DNA of 64,000 nt. Source: Deltaproteobacteria bacterium (GTDB taxonomy: Bacteria > Myxococcota_A > Polyangia > Polyangiales > Houyiibacteriaceae). The first letter of the stretch is position 1. Every line of letters begins with the position of its first letter. Positions 1 through 8,484 of the stretch are shown one piece after another. The notes beneath the pieces are model-generated. The model did not search any database. It saw only the letters and a program-made list of their open reading frames with translations, and had not been told where the DNA came from. Location of the stretch: the NCBI GenBank assembly GCA_017644045.1, contig JAEPMI010000009.1:372001-436000 (forward strand), read 5' to 3'. Made by a program: the position numbers and the translations under genes.

Positions 1-1
1 G

Positions 2-1294
2 GTGGTGCGCCTCGACCGGGCCACCTTCCAGCGGCTCATGACCGCCGAGCCGGACCTCGGCGAGCTCGTGACCCGCGCGCTGTTCCTTCGCCGCGTCGGC
101 CTCATCCAGCACGCCCAGGGCGGCGTCACCCTCGTCGGCGATCGCTACGAGAGCGCCACCCTCGACCTGGCGCGCTTCCTCACCCGAAACGGCTATCCGC
201 TCGAGGTCATCCATCCGGCCGACCACGACGGCGAGCTGCCACCGAAGTGCCAACACCCCGCCGTGATCCTCCCGGACGGCACGATCCTTTCGGCGCCGAG
301 CCGCGCGAGGCTCGCCGACGAGCTCGGGCTGAGCGAGTCGGTCGAGCAAGGCCACGTCCACGACGTCGCCGTGGTCGGCGCCGGTCCGTCCGGACTGGCC
401 GCGGCGGTCTATGCCGCGTCCGAGGGCCTCGACACCGTCGTGATCGAGGCGCTCGCCCCCGGTGGCCAAGCCGGCACCAGCTCGCGCATCGAGAACTACC
501 TGGGCTTCCCGACCGGCATCAGCGGCCAGGCGCTCGCGGGTCGAGCCCAGGTCCAGGCCCAGAAGTTCGGCGCACGGCTGGTCGTCTCCCGCGCGGTCGC
601 CAGCCTCCACTGCGAGGAGGACCGACGCTTTCGCTTGGTGCTCGAGTGCGGTGAGGAGGTGCTCGCACGCTCGGTGGTGGTTGCGACGGGAGCCTCGTAC
701 CGGAAGCTCGACCTCGAGCGCTACGAGGTGTTCGAGCGGCATGGGATCCACTACGCGGCGACCGCGATGGAGGCCGACCTCTGCCGTGAGGAAGAGGTCG
801 TCGTGGTCGGCGGCGGCAACTCGGCGGGGCAGGCAGCCGTCTTCCTCGCCCGGCACGCCAAGGCGGTGCACATGCTCGTCCGCAGCGAGAGCCTCGCGGC
901 CAGCATGAGCGACTACCTCATCGGCCGGCTGGAGGCGGGGCGGAACATCCACCTTCGCTACCAGACGCAGATCGAAACGCTCCATGGCGAGGACTTCCTC
1001 GAAGAGGTCACCTGGGCGAGCCGCTCGGGCGAGCGCGAGCGCCGCCCGGTCCGCAACGTCTTCGTGATGATCGGCGCACACCCGAACACCGACTGGCTCG
1101 CGGGCTGCGTGGACCTCGACGAGAAGGGCTTCGTGAAGACCCCCGGCGCCGGTGGCCTGCTCTTCGGCACGAGCATGCCCGGCATCGTCGCCGTGGGTGA
1201 CGTCCAGTCGGGTTCGGTCAAGCGTGTGGCGTCCGCGGTGGGCCAGGGCTCGGTGGTGGTCTCGGGCCTCCATCGCTACCTCTCCCAGAGCTGA
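2..1294 (+). CDS. FAD/NAD(P)-dependent thioredoxin-reductase-like oxidoreductase with cyclic-nucleotide-binding N-terminus (5' truncated)
   Basis: The reading frame enters from the left edge, so the N-terminus is missing. Visible residues 1-30 look like the end of a CRP-type cyclic-nucleotide-binding domain, 40-75 a glutaredoxin-like segment, and 120-430 a thioredoxin-reductase fold. The FAD-binding GAGPSG lies at residues 126-131, the NAD(P)-binding GGGNSAG at 270-276, and the FAD-binding C-terminal GDVQSGSVKR near 405. The redox-active CxxC of true TrxB should lie near residues 250-257, but the sequence there is YAATAMEA, with no cysteine. It is therefore probably a reductase of unknown acceptor rather than a thioredoxin reductase. 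It is followed by convergent redox genes. Confidence 0.85.
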   Translation: MVRLDRATFQRLMTAEPDLGELVTRALFLRRVGLIQHAQGGVTLVGDRYESATLDLARFLTRNGYPLEVIHPADHDGELPPKCQHPAVILPDGTILSAPSRARLADELGLSESVEQGHVHDVAVVGAGPSGLAAAVYAASEGLDTVVIEALAPGGQAGTSSRIENYLGFPTGISGQALAGRAQVQAQKFGARLVVSRAVASLHCEEDRRFRLVLECGEEVLARSVVVATGASYRKLDLERYEVFERHGIHYAATAMEADLCREEEVVVVGGGNSAGQAAVFLARHAKAVHMLVRSESLAASMSDYLIGRLEAGRNIHLRYQTQIETLHGEDFLEEVTWASRSGERERRPVRNVFVMIGAHPNTDWLAGCVDLDEKGFVKTPGAGGLLFGTSMPGIVAVGDVQSGSVKRVASAVGQGSVVVSGLHRYLSQS

Positions 1295-1326
1295 GACGGC
1301 GCGGCCGACCCTCACTCACGCCGAGG

Positions 1327-1857
1327 TCAGTAGGGGTGCATGCCTCGGATCGGATAGTCGTTGTTCGGGTCGCGAATCCACCGGAGACCTCGGACCAGAG
1401 TCTGGAGCTCCGGCCGGACGAAGGGGTTGTTCGAGAGATCGACCACGTGCAGGTTCCCATGCTCGTTGATGACGAAGAGACCCGGTTCTGCGAAGGGATG
1501 GTCCGTCTCTTCGGGCGAACGCGGATCGGAGATGTAGAGCCCGAGCTCTTTCATCTGGTCGGTCGAGAGACCATGGAAGAGCGGGAAGGTCATCTCGTCC
1601 AACTTCTCTCGATGCCTCTGGAGCTGCTCTGCGCTGTCACCGCTGACCGCGGCCACATCCACTCCGATCTCGCTGAGCTGAGCTACCAGCGGCGCGAGCT
1701 GGTTCAGATAGCGCGTGCACATGGGGCAGTGTCGGCCGCGGTAGACGACGACCATCATCCAGTCGTGGTCGCCGACGGGCTTCGACAGGTCACGGACCGC
1801 GCCGCTCGAGTCGGAAACACGGACCTCGGGGAAGCGGTCACCCGCTTGGAGCTTCAT
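1327..1857 (-). CDS. Redoxin / peroxiredoxin-like protein (AhpC/TSA superfamily)
   Basis: 176 aa with a thioredoxin-fold redoxin pattern. An N-terminal strand region is followed by YRGRHCPMC, giving a CxxC at residues 44 and 47 at the usual catalytic position after a VVVY strand. Family knowledge: such proteins reduce peroxides or disulfides in the cytoplasm. The ATG at 1857 lies two bases after the reconstructed stop of the upstream MdaB-like gene (TGA 1862-1860), which indicates a two-gene operon and fixes the start. A longer in-frame extension upstream only reads through the out-of-frame MdaB sequence and is rejected. It converges on the oxidoreductase ending at 1294. Confidence 0.85.
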   Translation of the reverse strand: MKLQAGDRFPEVRVSDSSGAVRDLSKPVGDHDWMMVVVYRGRHCPMCTRYLNQLAPLVAQLSEIGVDVAAVSGDSAEQLQRHREKLDEMTFPLFHGLSTDQMKELGLYISDPRSPEETDHPFAEPGLFVINEHGNLHVVDLSNNPFVRPELQTLVRGLRWIRDPNNDYPIRGMHPY

Positions 1858-1859
1858 GG

Positions 1860-2470
1860 TCACGAGGCAGTCCGCTGGGCTCGGGCCGGGAAGAGCGGGC
1901 TCAGATGGTCTCGGAAGCGCTCGAAGTCGCTTTCGATCGCCGGGTTCTTCATCACGTCGTGAGCGGAGAACGTCGGCATCTGCTCCATGCCGAAGAACTT
2001 CATGTTGAGGTGCATCGGCCAGAGTAGATCGTCGACCGAGCGTCCCTCGAAGAAGGGAGCCTCCGGGTTCTCGAACGAGTCGGCAGGCGCGTTGAAGGTG
2101 AGCGAGACGAGTAGCGAGTGCCCGCGAGCGAACCGCCGAGACCATACTTGTGGTTCTCACCTGGGCCGTGGCGTCCGTCGCCCGCGCAGAGTCGGCCATC
2201 CATCCCCGCGGTGTAGACCTCGTCCATGTACTGCTTGAGGACCCAGGGGGTGCTCATCCAGTTGATGGGGAACTGCATCAGCACGGCGTGCGCCCAGCGA
2301 TGGCGCCCCAGCTCGGTTTCGACATCCCAGCCATTCGCGACCTCCGTGACCTCGACCTCGTAGCCATTGGCTTCGAGGTGGGTCCGGGCGCGATCGACGA
2401 GGGTGCCGTTCAAGCGTCCTTCGGCAAATGGGTACGGCTGATGGCCGTTGATGATGAGCACGTTCTTCAT
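1860..2470 (-). pseudogene. mdaB-like: MdaB-type NAD(P)H quinone reductase / flavodoxin-like, single-base frameshift
   Basis: The N-terminal part starts at ATG 2470 (MKNVLIINGHQPYPFAEG) and reads through the flavodoxin-fold features WMSTPWVLKQYMDEV and KYGLGGSLAG. The frame then breaks near 2110-2112. In the next frame the family C-terminus continues as LVSLTFNAP, then WPMHLNMKFFGMEQMPTF, and ends at TGA 1862-1860. Adding one C after the TAC codon would restore a 203-aa protein, close to the 193 aa of E. coli MdaB. Without it, translation stops near 2000 after 156 aa. The fault may be a genuine mutation or a base-calling error. The gene heads an operon with the redoxin and faces an HxlR regulator. 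Confidence 0.8.
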
Positions 2471-2515
2471 GGGGGTCTCCTCTCTGTGGAGGCGAACCTA
2501 GACAGAAGATTTCCA

Positions 2516-2541
2516 TTGGCAACTAGTATACTCTTGGTAAC
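2516..2541. promoter_or_regulatory. Divergent control region between mdaB-like gene and HxlR regulator
   Basis: The spacer of about 80 bp is AT-richer than its surroundings. It holds an 8-bp palindrome AGTATACT (2525-2532) flanked by direct repeats TTGGCAAC (2516-2523) and TTGGTAAC (2534-2541), 18 bp apart. TATACT occurs in both orientations inside the palindrome and could serve as a -10 element for either gene. The position fits an operator for the adjacent HxlR protein; binding is inferred only. Confidence 0.45.
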
Positions 2542-2550
2542 CTTGTGGCC

Positions 2551-2913
2551 ATGAGAGCTCGCGTCGAGAGCGACCCACGGGGTCGGAAGTCCACCGTCGA
2601 AGCCTGTACCGAGCCCTGCGCGATCGAGCGCGGCATGCGAGTGCTCGGTGGCAAATGGACCGGCTCGGTTCTCTGGCACCTGAGAGACGAACCGGTCCGG
2701 TTCAACGACCTCGCGCGCATGATCGGGGGGGCGAGCAAGAAGATGATCTCGGAGCGGCTGAAGCACCTCGAGAGCCACGGCCTGATCGAGCGCCAGGTGC
2801 TCGAGACCCGACCGCTCGGCGTTGCGTACCAGATCACCCCCCGGGGCGAGACCGCGCTTCGCTGTCTCGACGAGCTCCGTCAATGGTCGGAGTCGCTCTT
2901 GCCCCAGGACTGA
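2551..2913 (+). CDS. HxlR-family winged-helix transcriptional regulator
   Basis: 120 aa, typical length for HxlR/YodB/HypR regulators. It shows the family signature CAIERGMRVLGGKW with Cys23 at the conserved redox-sensing position, then the recognition segment MISERLKHLESHGLIER and the wing YQITPRGE. Family members are dimeric repressors, several of which sense quinones, aldehydes or disulfide stress through that cysteine. It is divergent from the quinone-reductase-like gene and redoxin, so a thiol- or quinone-responsive switch is the natural reading. ATG 2551 is preferred over GTG 2545; neither has a clear ribosome binding site. Confidence 0.85.
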   Translation: MRARVESDPRGRKSTVEACTEPCAIERGMRVLGGKWTGSVLWHLRDEPVRFNDLARMIGGASKKMISERLKHLESHGLIERQVLETRPLGVAYQITPRGETALRCLDELRQWSESLLPQD

Positions 2914-2961
2914 CTGACCGACTCACACGCGGCGCCTTCCGCTAGAAGCGCCCCCGGCCGC

Positions 2962-4368
2962 GTGTCAGAGAGCGGCGTGAGCGACGCCAAGCGCCAGTCC
3001 ATCGGATCCTTCGTCCGGCAGGCGCTCTCCGGCGACGTGCCCGACGTCGCGACCGGCGACCTCCGGCGCATCGTGCCGCTCCTCGCGCTGCCGATGGCGC
3101 TCGAGATGACGATGGAGGCGCTCTTCGCCATCGTCGACATCTACTTCGTGGCGCGCCTCGGCGACGCGTCCATCGCCGCGGTCGGGCTGACCGAAGCGAT
3201 GCTCGCGCTGGTCTACGCCGCCGCGTTCGGCTTGGCGATGCCGACCACCGCCGTGGTCGCCCGACGGATGGGCGAGGGCTCGCCCGAGGACGCCGCGGTC
3301 GCCGGTGCCCAGTCGATCTGGATCGGCGCCGCCATCGGAGGCCTCTGCGCCATCGGCTCGCTCTTCGGTGCCTCGCTCCTCGCGCTCATGGGCGCCGAGG
3401 GCGAGGTGCTCGAGGTCGGTCGCACCTTCACGACCCTCAGCCTCGCGTCGAGCCCGGTGGTGGTGCTGCTCTTCGTGAACAACGCCATCCTCCGCGGCGC
3501 GGGCGACGCGACCCGAGCCATGCGATCGCTCTGGCTCGCGAACGGTCTGAACATCGTGCTCGACCCCTGCCTGATCCTCGGGCTGGGTCCCTTCCCCGAG
3601 CTCGGCGTGACCGGCGCGGCGGCCGCGACCCTGATCGGCCGCGGCGTCGGAGTGCTCTACCAGTGGTACCACCTCTACCGCGGACCGGCGGTCACCCTCC
3701 GCGGCCGGATGGCGCCGAACCTCGACGTCGCCAAGCGGATCCTCCGCCTGAGCATCGGCGGCACGGTGCAGCACCTGGTCGAGACCGGCAGCTGGATGGT
3801 CCTCGTGCGCATCATGGCGGGCTTCGGCAGCGCCGCCGTCGCCGGCTACACGGTCGCGATCCGCATCGTCATCTTCGCGCTGCTCCCCGCCTGGGGCTTC
3901 TCGAACGCCACCGCGACCCTCGTCGGCCAGAGCCTCGGCGCCGGCGACCCGGACCGCGCCGAGCGCTCCGTCTGGGTCAGCGGTCGTTACGCGACCATGT
4001 TCCTCTCGGCGGTCGCCCTCGCGTTTCTGCTCGCGCCGGACTGGCTGGCGACCGTCTTCGCGGGTGGTGGCGAAGGCGCCGACGTCACTGCCGCTGGCCT
4101 CTTCACCATCGGCCTCGGCTTCGTGTTCTACGGCTGGCAGATGGTCAGCCAGCAGGCGTTCAACGGTGCCGGCGACACCACCACCCCTGCGGTCATCAAC
4201 GCCATCTGCTTCTGGGGCATCCAACTACCGCTCGCGTGGGCCCTGGCCCACCTCGCCGGCCTCGGCCCGCGCGGCATCTTCATCGCCGTCGCCAGCTCCT
4301 ACTCCATCGCCGCCGCCATCAGCGTCGTGCTCGTCCGCCGCGGTCGCTGGAAGACCGTCGAGGTCTAG
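2962..4368 (+). CDS. MATE-family multidrug efflux transporter
   Basis: 468 aa, with about 12 hydrophobic segments in two homologous halves, as expected of MatE transporters. After a short hydrophilic head, the first helix begins near residue 33 (IVPLLALPMALEMTMEALF). Repeated glycine-rich turns such as GLGPFPELGVTGAAAAT and the late QQAFNGAGDTTTP motif are characteristic. The family exports cations or drugs by Na+ or H+ antiport across the inner membrane. Start is GTG 2962. The stop codon TAG (4366-4368) is itself the outer end of an inverted-repeat element. Confidence 0.93.
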   Translation: MSESGVSDAKRQSIGSFVRQALSGDVPDVATGDLRRIVPLLALPMALEMTMEALFAIVDIYFVARLGDASIAAVGLTEAMLALVYAAAFGLAMPTTAVVARRMGEGSPEDAAVAGAQSIWIGAAIGGLCAIGSLFGASLLALMGAEGEVLEVGRTFTTLSLASSPVVVLLFVNNAILRGAGDATRAMRSLWLANGLNIVLDPCLILGLGPFPELGVTGAAAATLIGRGVGVLYQWYHLYRGPAVTLRGRMAPNLDVAKRILRLSIGGTVQHLVETGSWMVLVRIMAGFGSAAVAGYTVAIRIVIFALLPAWGFSNATATLVGQSLGAGDPDRAERSVWVSGRYATMFLSAVALAFLLAPDWLATVFAGGGEGADVTAAGLFTIGLGFVFYGWQMVSQQAFNGAGDTTTPAVINAICFWGIQLPLAWALAHLAGLGPRGIFIAVASSYSIAAAISVVLVRRGRWKTVEV

Positions 4369-4531
4369 TGCGTGATCCACATCGGTTGAAGGGCGCTACG
4401 CGCCCTGAGCACGCCCCCTGCGGTCGTCCCCTCACGCTCGAAAATACTTCGGCATTTCCTCGGTTCGCGGACACCCCATCGAACCCACCCAGACCACGGA
4501 TCTCCCGTCAACCGATGTGCATCACGCACTA
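4366..4531. repeat. 166-bp element bounded by 24-bp inverted repeats (MITE- or terminator-like)
   Basis: The left arm 4366-4389 begins TAGTGCGTGATCC. The right arm 4508-4531 is its reverse complement with one mismatch in 24. The interior has a small hairpin AGGGCGC/GCGCCCT at 4390-4406 and no plausible gene. The terminal TAG of each arm is the stop codon of the adjacent convergent gene (MATE pump on the left, amidase on the right). It may be a small mobile palindromic element or an unusually long bidirectional terminator. Confidence 0.8.
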
Positions 4532-6091
4532 GCGGGGATCGAGCGGGGTCTGCGGGAAGCCTTCGGTCTTGCGGGCTTCGGCTTCGAGCAGGCGCATCAG
4601 GGCGAGGAGCTGGTCCTCGCGGTAGGGGCGGCCGACGACCTGGATGCCCACGGGCAAGCCCGTGCTCTCGGCCTCGATGGCGGCGGCGCGCTTCTCGACG
4701 CGGTCCCGGACGCCCGAACGATGGATCTCGTCCGGCCGCACCCGCGTGATCGGAACCACGCCCGCCGGCAGGTCGAGCAGGTTGTAGCGCGCGAGATCGA
4801 GGAACCCGATCGTGAAGTCGTGGCTCATGCCCTGCGGCGCCGCGGGGGTCACGTAGCTCGGGCAGATCAGCGCGTCGATCTTCTTCCGGTCCCACTCGGC
4901 GAGCTCCTCGCGGCGGAGCTGGGTGCGGCGACCGTTCATCTCCCAGAGGTCGCGCACCCGCTTCTCGCCGAAGGACTCGAGGAGCATCGGCACGCGGGTC
5001 TCGCCCATGAGCCGGAGCGCGCGCGCCAGACCGAGGCGCGCCTGCTTGGGCATTCGCGCGACCCGCGCGAGGGTGCGCAGCGGCTGGATGAAGCTCTCGC
5101 CTTCGAGCGCATCGAAGAGGGTCGCGGTGCCGTCGGCGCTGATGCCGCGGAAGTAGAGGAAGAGCAGCTCCTCGACGTTCGGCGGCTCGAAGCGCACGAC
5201 CTCGACGCCGGCCTTCTCGAGCAGCTCGACCGCCTCGCGCACGCCACGGCGCACGGACGCCGCCGGGGTCAGCCAACCGTCGTCTTCGAAGAAGCCGACG
5301 CGGAGCTTCCGCGGGTCCGGGTCGACGGAGCCGAGCTCGAGCGGCGGCACGTCCGGGTCCAGCGCCGCCATCGTCTTGCTCTCGAGCGCGCGCATCAGGA
5401 GGATCAGGTCGTCGACGGTCCGGGCCATCGGACCGGTCTGCGACTGCACGAGCTCCTGCCCGATCAGCGCGCCGTTGCTCCCGATGTTCGACCAGCGGTT
5501 GCGGGTCGGCTTCAGACCGGTGATGCCGCAGAAGGCCGCAGGGGTCCGGATGGAGCCACCGATGTCCGTACCGATGCCGAAGGGGCTCATGCCCGAGGCG
5601 ATCGCCGCGCCCTCGCCACCGCTCGACCCCCCGGGGCCGTGACCGTGGCGCCAGGGGTTGTGGGTGGTGCCGAAGATCGCGTTGGTGGTCTCCATCGGCG
5701 CGAGCAGCGACTGGGGCACGTTGGTCTTGCCGAGGACCACCGCGCCCTGGGCCTTGGCCACCTGCACGGTGACCGCGTCGGTCGGGGCCGGCCGACCCTG
5801 CCGCGCCTTCATGCCGAGCGTGGACGCGAGGCCCTCGGTGTCGAGGCTCTCCTTGATGGTGATCGGCAGACCGTGCAGCGGCCCGAGCTCCTCGCCCTTG
5901 GCCCGCTTCTCGTCGCACGCCGCGGCCGCCGCCAGCGCCTCTCGCCGGAGCTGGTGCGCGAAAGCCCCGACCCGCGGCTCGACTTCGTCCGCACGCGCGT
6001 GGAGCGCCTCCACGAGCTCCACCGACGAGATCTCCCCGTCGTGGAGCATCCGCTTGAGGGTCACCGCTGGGAGAGTGTGGAGCTCGGCCAT
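4529..6091 (-). CDS. Amidase signature family hydrolase (FAAH-like)
   Basis: 520 aa. The Ser-cisSer-Lys triad is visible: Lys80 in GLPITIKES, cis-Ser156 in GPGGSSGGEGA and nucleophile Ser180 in GTDIGGSIR. The glycine/serine-rich signature resembles fatty-acid amide hydrolases more than GatA. No signal peptide is seen, so it is cytoplasmic or membrane-associated, and the substrate is unknown. ATG 6091 is the only good start, 8 codons before conserved sequence. It lies 49 bp downstream of the same-strand aldo/keto reductase gene and may be cotranscribed. Its stop codon is provided by the inverted-repeat element. Confidence 0.92.
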   Translation of the reverse strand: MAELHTLPAVTLKRMLHDGEISSVELVEALHARADEVEPRVGAFAHQLRREALAAAAACDEKRAKGEELGPLHGLPITIKESLDTEGLASTLGMKARQGRPAPTDAVTVQVAKAQGAVVLGKTNVPQSLLAPMETTNAIFGTTHNPWRHGHGPGGSSGGEGAAIASGMSPFGIGTDIGGSIRTPAAFCGITGLKPTRNRWSNIGSNGALIGQELVQSQTGPMARTVDDLILLMRALESKTMAALDPDVPPLELGSVDPDPRKLRVGFFEDDGWLTPAASVRRGVREAVELLEKAGVEVVRFEPPNVEELLFLYFRGISADGTATLFDALEGESFIQPLRTLARVARMPKQARLGLARALRLMGETRVPMLLESFGEKRVRDLWEMNGRRTQLRREELAEWDRKKIDALICPSYVTPAAPQGMSHDFTIGFLDLARYNLLDLPAGVVPITRVRPDEIHRSGVRDRVEKRAAAIEAESTGLPVGIQVVGRPYREDQLLALMRLLEAEARKTEGFPQTPLDPR

Positions 6092-6140
6092 CAGGGCTCG
6101 TTAGGCCGTGCAACACACCCACGTCAAGCGATCGGATGCG

Positions 6141-7082
6141 TCAGGCGTCCATGGCGGCCAGGATCTGGGCCAGGCGGACCCGGTCGGGCTCCTCCATGTA
6201 GGGCGGCTGACCGACGAGGTCGTCGAGCCCACGGATCTGCGCGGGGCGGCGCGCCCCGAGGATGGCGGTGGTCACCGGGGGCGCATCGAGCGTGAAACGG
6301 AGGGCTGCGGAGGTCAGGCTCTTGACCTGCTCCTTGACCAGGAAGCGGAGCTGCGCGACCTGGCGGACGCGGATCGCGAGGGCCTGAGCGTTCCAGCGCT
6401 CGCTCCGGTGGTCGTCCATCGCGAAGCGGCGGTACTCGGTCCAGCGGCCGGTGAGCAGGCCGTGGCAGAGCGGCGAGCGCGCCAGCACGCCGGCGCCGGC
6501 GCCATCGATCGCCTCGCGCAGGTCGTCGACCAGATCGCTGGCGAAGATGTGGTGCGGCACGCAGATCGCCTTGGCTCCCGCCTCGAGCGCCTTCTCGAGC
6601 ACCTCCGGAATCGCGCTCGCGACGCCCCAGTGGGTCACCCCACCCGCTTCGGCGATCTTGGCCGTGCGCTGGAAGATGGAGTCCTCGTCCTCTTCGTGCT
6701 CGAGTGTCTCCATCGGCGGATCATGGAGCAGCCAGATGTCGATCGTGTCTCGTTTCAGCCGCTCGAGTGAACGTTCGAGGTCGGCCTTCAGCGAGTCGGA
6801 GTCGTAGCGCTGCAGGAGCTCGCCGTCCTCGAGGAGCACGCCGGCACGGGTGATCACCTTCGTGTCGACGTCGGACTCCGAGAGGATCGCGCCGAGGGTC
6901 TCCTCCATGTCGCCCCAGAGCGGGGCGACGTCGTAGGTCGTGATGCCGGCGTCGAGGGCCGCTTCGACCGTGTTGGTGACCAACGATTCCACCATCGGAC
7001 CGTAGGCTCCGCTGAGCCCCCAGGTGCCGAGGGTGATCTCCGAGAGGCGCAGATCGGTGTCGCCGAGGTTTCGCTCGTGCAT
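6141..7082 (-). CDS. Aldo/keto-reductase-fold protein with altered catalytic tetrad
   Basis: 313 aa with the AKR barrel pattern: LGTWGLSG near residue 18, ITTYDVAPLWG at 47-57, IDIWLLHDPP at 114-123 and the terminal AILGARRPAQI segment. Asp51 and His120 are retained. The Tyr five residues after the Asp is Trp56, and the T-K strand reads VITRAG, so the catalytic Lys position appears to be Arg79. Activity may therefore be lost or changed. ATG 7082 is chosen because it begins the typical MHERNLGDTDLRLSEI start; a longer extension is AKR-unlike and overlaps otsA. Its start lies only 22 bp from the divergent otsA start. Confidence 0.85.
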   Translation of the reverse strand: MHERNLGDTDLRLSEITLGTWGLSGAYGPMVESLVTNTVEAALDAGITTYDVAPLWGDMEETLGAILSESDVDTKVITRAGVLLEDGELLQRYDSDSLKADLERSLERLKRDTIDIWLLHDPPMETLEHEEDEDSIFQRTAKIAEAGGVTHWGVASAIPEVLEKALEAGAKAICVPHHIFASDLVDDLREAIDGAGAGVLARSPLCHGLLTGRWTEYRRFAMDDHRSERWNAQALAIRVRQVAQLRFLVKEQVKSLTSAALRFTLDAPPVTTAILGARRPAQIRGLDDLVGQPPYMEEPDRVRLAQILAAMDA

Positions 7083-7104
7083 GGGTGCTCTATGGTACGG
7101 CCCG

Positions 7105-8484
7105 ATGGCTCGCGCCCGAAAGATCGTCGTCGTCTCCAATCGAGGCCCCTACCGCCGTGAGCGGCGCCAGTGGGTCCGCAGCGCCGGAGGGTTGGTCGCG
7201 GCACTCCACCCGATGCTCTCCAGCCGGGGGGGTTGCTGGATCAGCGCCAAGCACGCCCAGAACTTCGGGACGGTGGAGGACGAGCCCGACGTCGCCTACG
7301 AGCTCGCGGACGTGCGGATCTCCCCGAAGCTCCAGGAGGGCTTCTACATGGGCGTGTCGAACGCGATCATCTGGCCGCTGCTCCACAGCTTCCCGGCCAC
7401 GATGCACGTCGCGGACGCGCCCTGGGACAAGTACGTGACCGCGAACGAGAAGTTCGCCGAGGTCACGGCGGCCAACAGCAAGCCGAACGACCTGATCTGG
7501 GTGCAGGACTACCACCTGATGCTGGTGCCCGGGATGCTGCGCGAGAAGCGCCGCCGAGCGCGCATCGGCTGGTTCTGCCACGTGCCCTGGCCGCCCTGGA
7601 GCCTCTTCGGGATCCTGCCGTGGCGCGAGCAGATCCTGGAAGGGTTGCTCGGCTCCGACGTGATCGGCTTCCACACCCGGGAGTACGTCGACCACTTCCT
7701 CGACTGCGTCGACCGCTACACGGACTACCCGGTGGACCGCGTGCGGGGCACCGTGCGGCTGAAGCGACGCACCGTCCGCGTGATGCCCGCGCCGATCGGC
7801 TGCTCGGTCGAGCGGCTCTCGGAGCTGAGCGCGGCCGACGACGTCGCCGAGGAATGCGCGGCGATCAAGGCCGACCTCGCCGGCCGGCGGGTGCTGCTCG
7901 GAGTCGACCGCCTCGACTACACCAAGGGCATCCCGGAACGGATCCGCGCCTTCAAACGCCTCCTCGACGCGGACCCGGCCCTGCGTGAAGAGGTCGTCTT
8001 CCTGCAAATCATGGTGCCGAGCCGCACCGACGTCGCGGCCTACGCCGAGCTCAAGGAGCAGATCGACCAGCTCGTGGGCGAGGTCAACGGCAGGCACGGC
8101 ACGACCGGCCGCGTGCCGATGCAGTACTTCTATCGAAACTTCGGCCAGCGCTCGCTCTTCGCTCACTACCAGGCGGCGGACGTCGCGGTGGTCACGCCAC
8201 TGCGCGACGGGATGAACCTGGTCGCGCACGAGTACGTGATCAGCCGAGTGAAGGGCGACGGCGTGCTGGTGCTCAGCGAGTTCGCCGGCGCGGCGGCCTT
8301 CCTCGACGACGCCGTGCAGGTGAACCCCTACGACATCGACGGCATCGCCGACGCGATCCAGCGCAGCCTCGACATGCCGATGCGCGAGCAGAAACGGCGG
8401 ATGAAGAAGCTGCAGTCCGAGGTCCAGGCGCTCGACGTGCACCGCTGGGCCGACGACTACCTCAAGGCGCTGGAGCACGGGTGA
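7105..8484 (+). CDS. otsA: Trehalose-6-phosphate synthase (GT20)
   Basis: 459 aa, the standard OtsA length. It shows VVVSNRGPY at residues 8-16, AGGLVAAL near 27, [14 protein letters not shown] near 131, [15 protein letters not shown] near 268, [13 protein letters not shown] near 368, and VLSEFAGAA after it. It transfers glucose from a nucleotide sugar to glucose-6-phosphate, forming trehalose-6-phosphate. The usual FHxPFP motif reads FCHVPWPPW, so a related sugar-phosphate acceptor is possible. The next gene, the matching phosphatase, overlaps it by 4 bp (GTGA). Trehalose made this way typically protects against osmotic and desiccation stress. Confidence 0.94.
   Translation: MARARKIVVVSNRGPYRRERRQWVRSAGGLVAALHPMLSSRGGCWISAKHAQNFGTVEDEPDVAYELADVRISPKLQEGFYMGVSNAIIWPLLHSFPATMHVADAPWDKYVTANEKFAEVTAANSKPNDLIWVQDYHLMLVPGMLREKRRRARIGWFCHVPWPPWSLFGILPWREQILEGLLGSDVIGFHTREYVDHFLDCVDRYTDYPVDRVRGTVRLKRRTVRVMPAPIGCSVERLSELSAADDVAEECAAIKADLAGRRVLLGVDRLDYTKGIPERIRAFKRLLDADPALREEVVFLQIMVPSRTDVAAYAELKEQIDQLVGEVNGRHGTTGRVPMQYFYRNFGQRSLFAHYQAADVAVVTPLRDGMNLVAHEYVISRVKGDGVLVLSEFAGAAAFLDDAVQVNPYDIDGIADAIQRSLDMPMREQKRRMKKLQSEVQALDVHRWADDYLKALEHG

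Noticed and set aside
1858..2199. N-terminal extension of the redoxin to 290 aa
   Set aside because: The added region is the third frame of the MdaB-like gene. The redoxin starts at ATG 1857 right after that gene's true stop.
2965..4224. A 419-codon minus-strand frame
   Set aside because: It is antisense to the MATE transporter, which has the correct membrane pattern.
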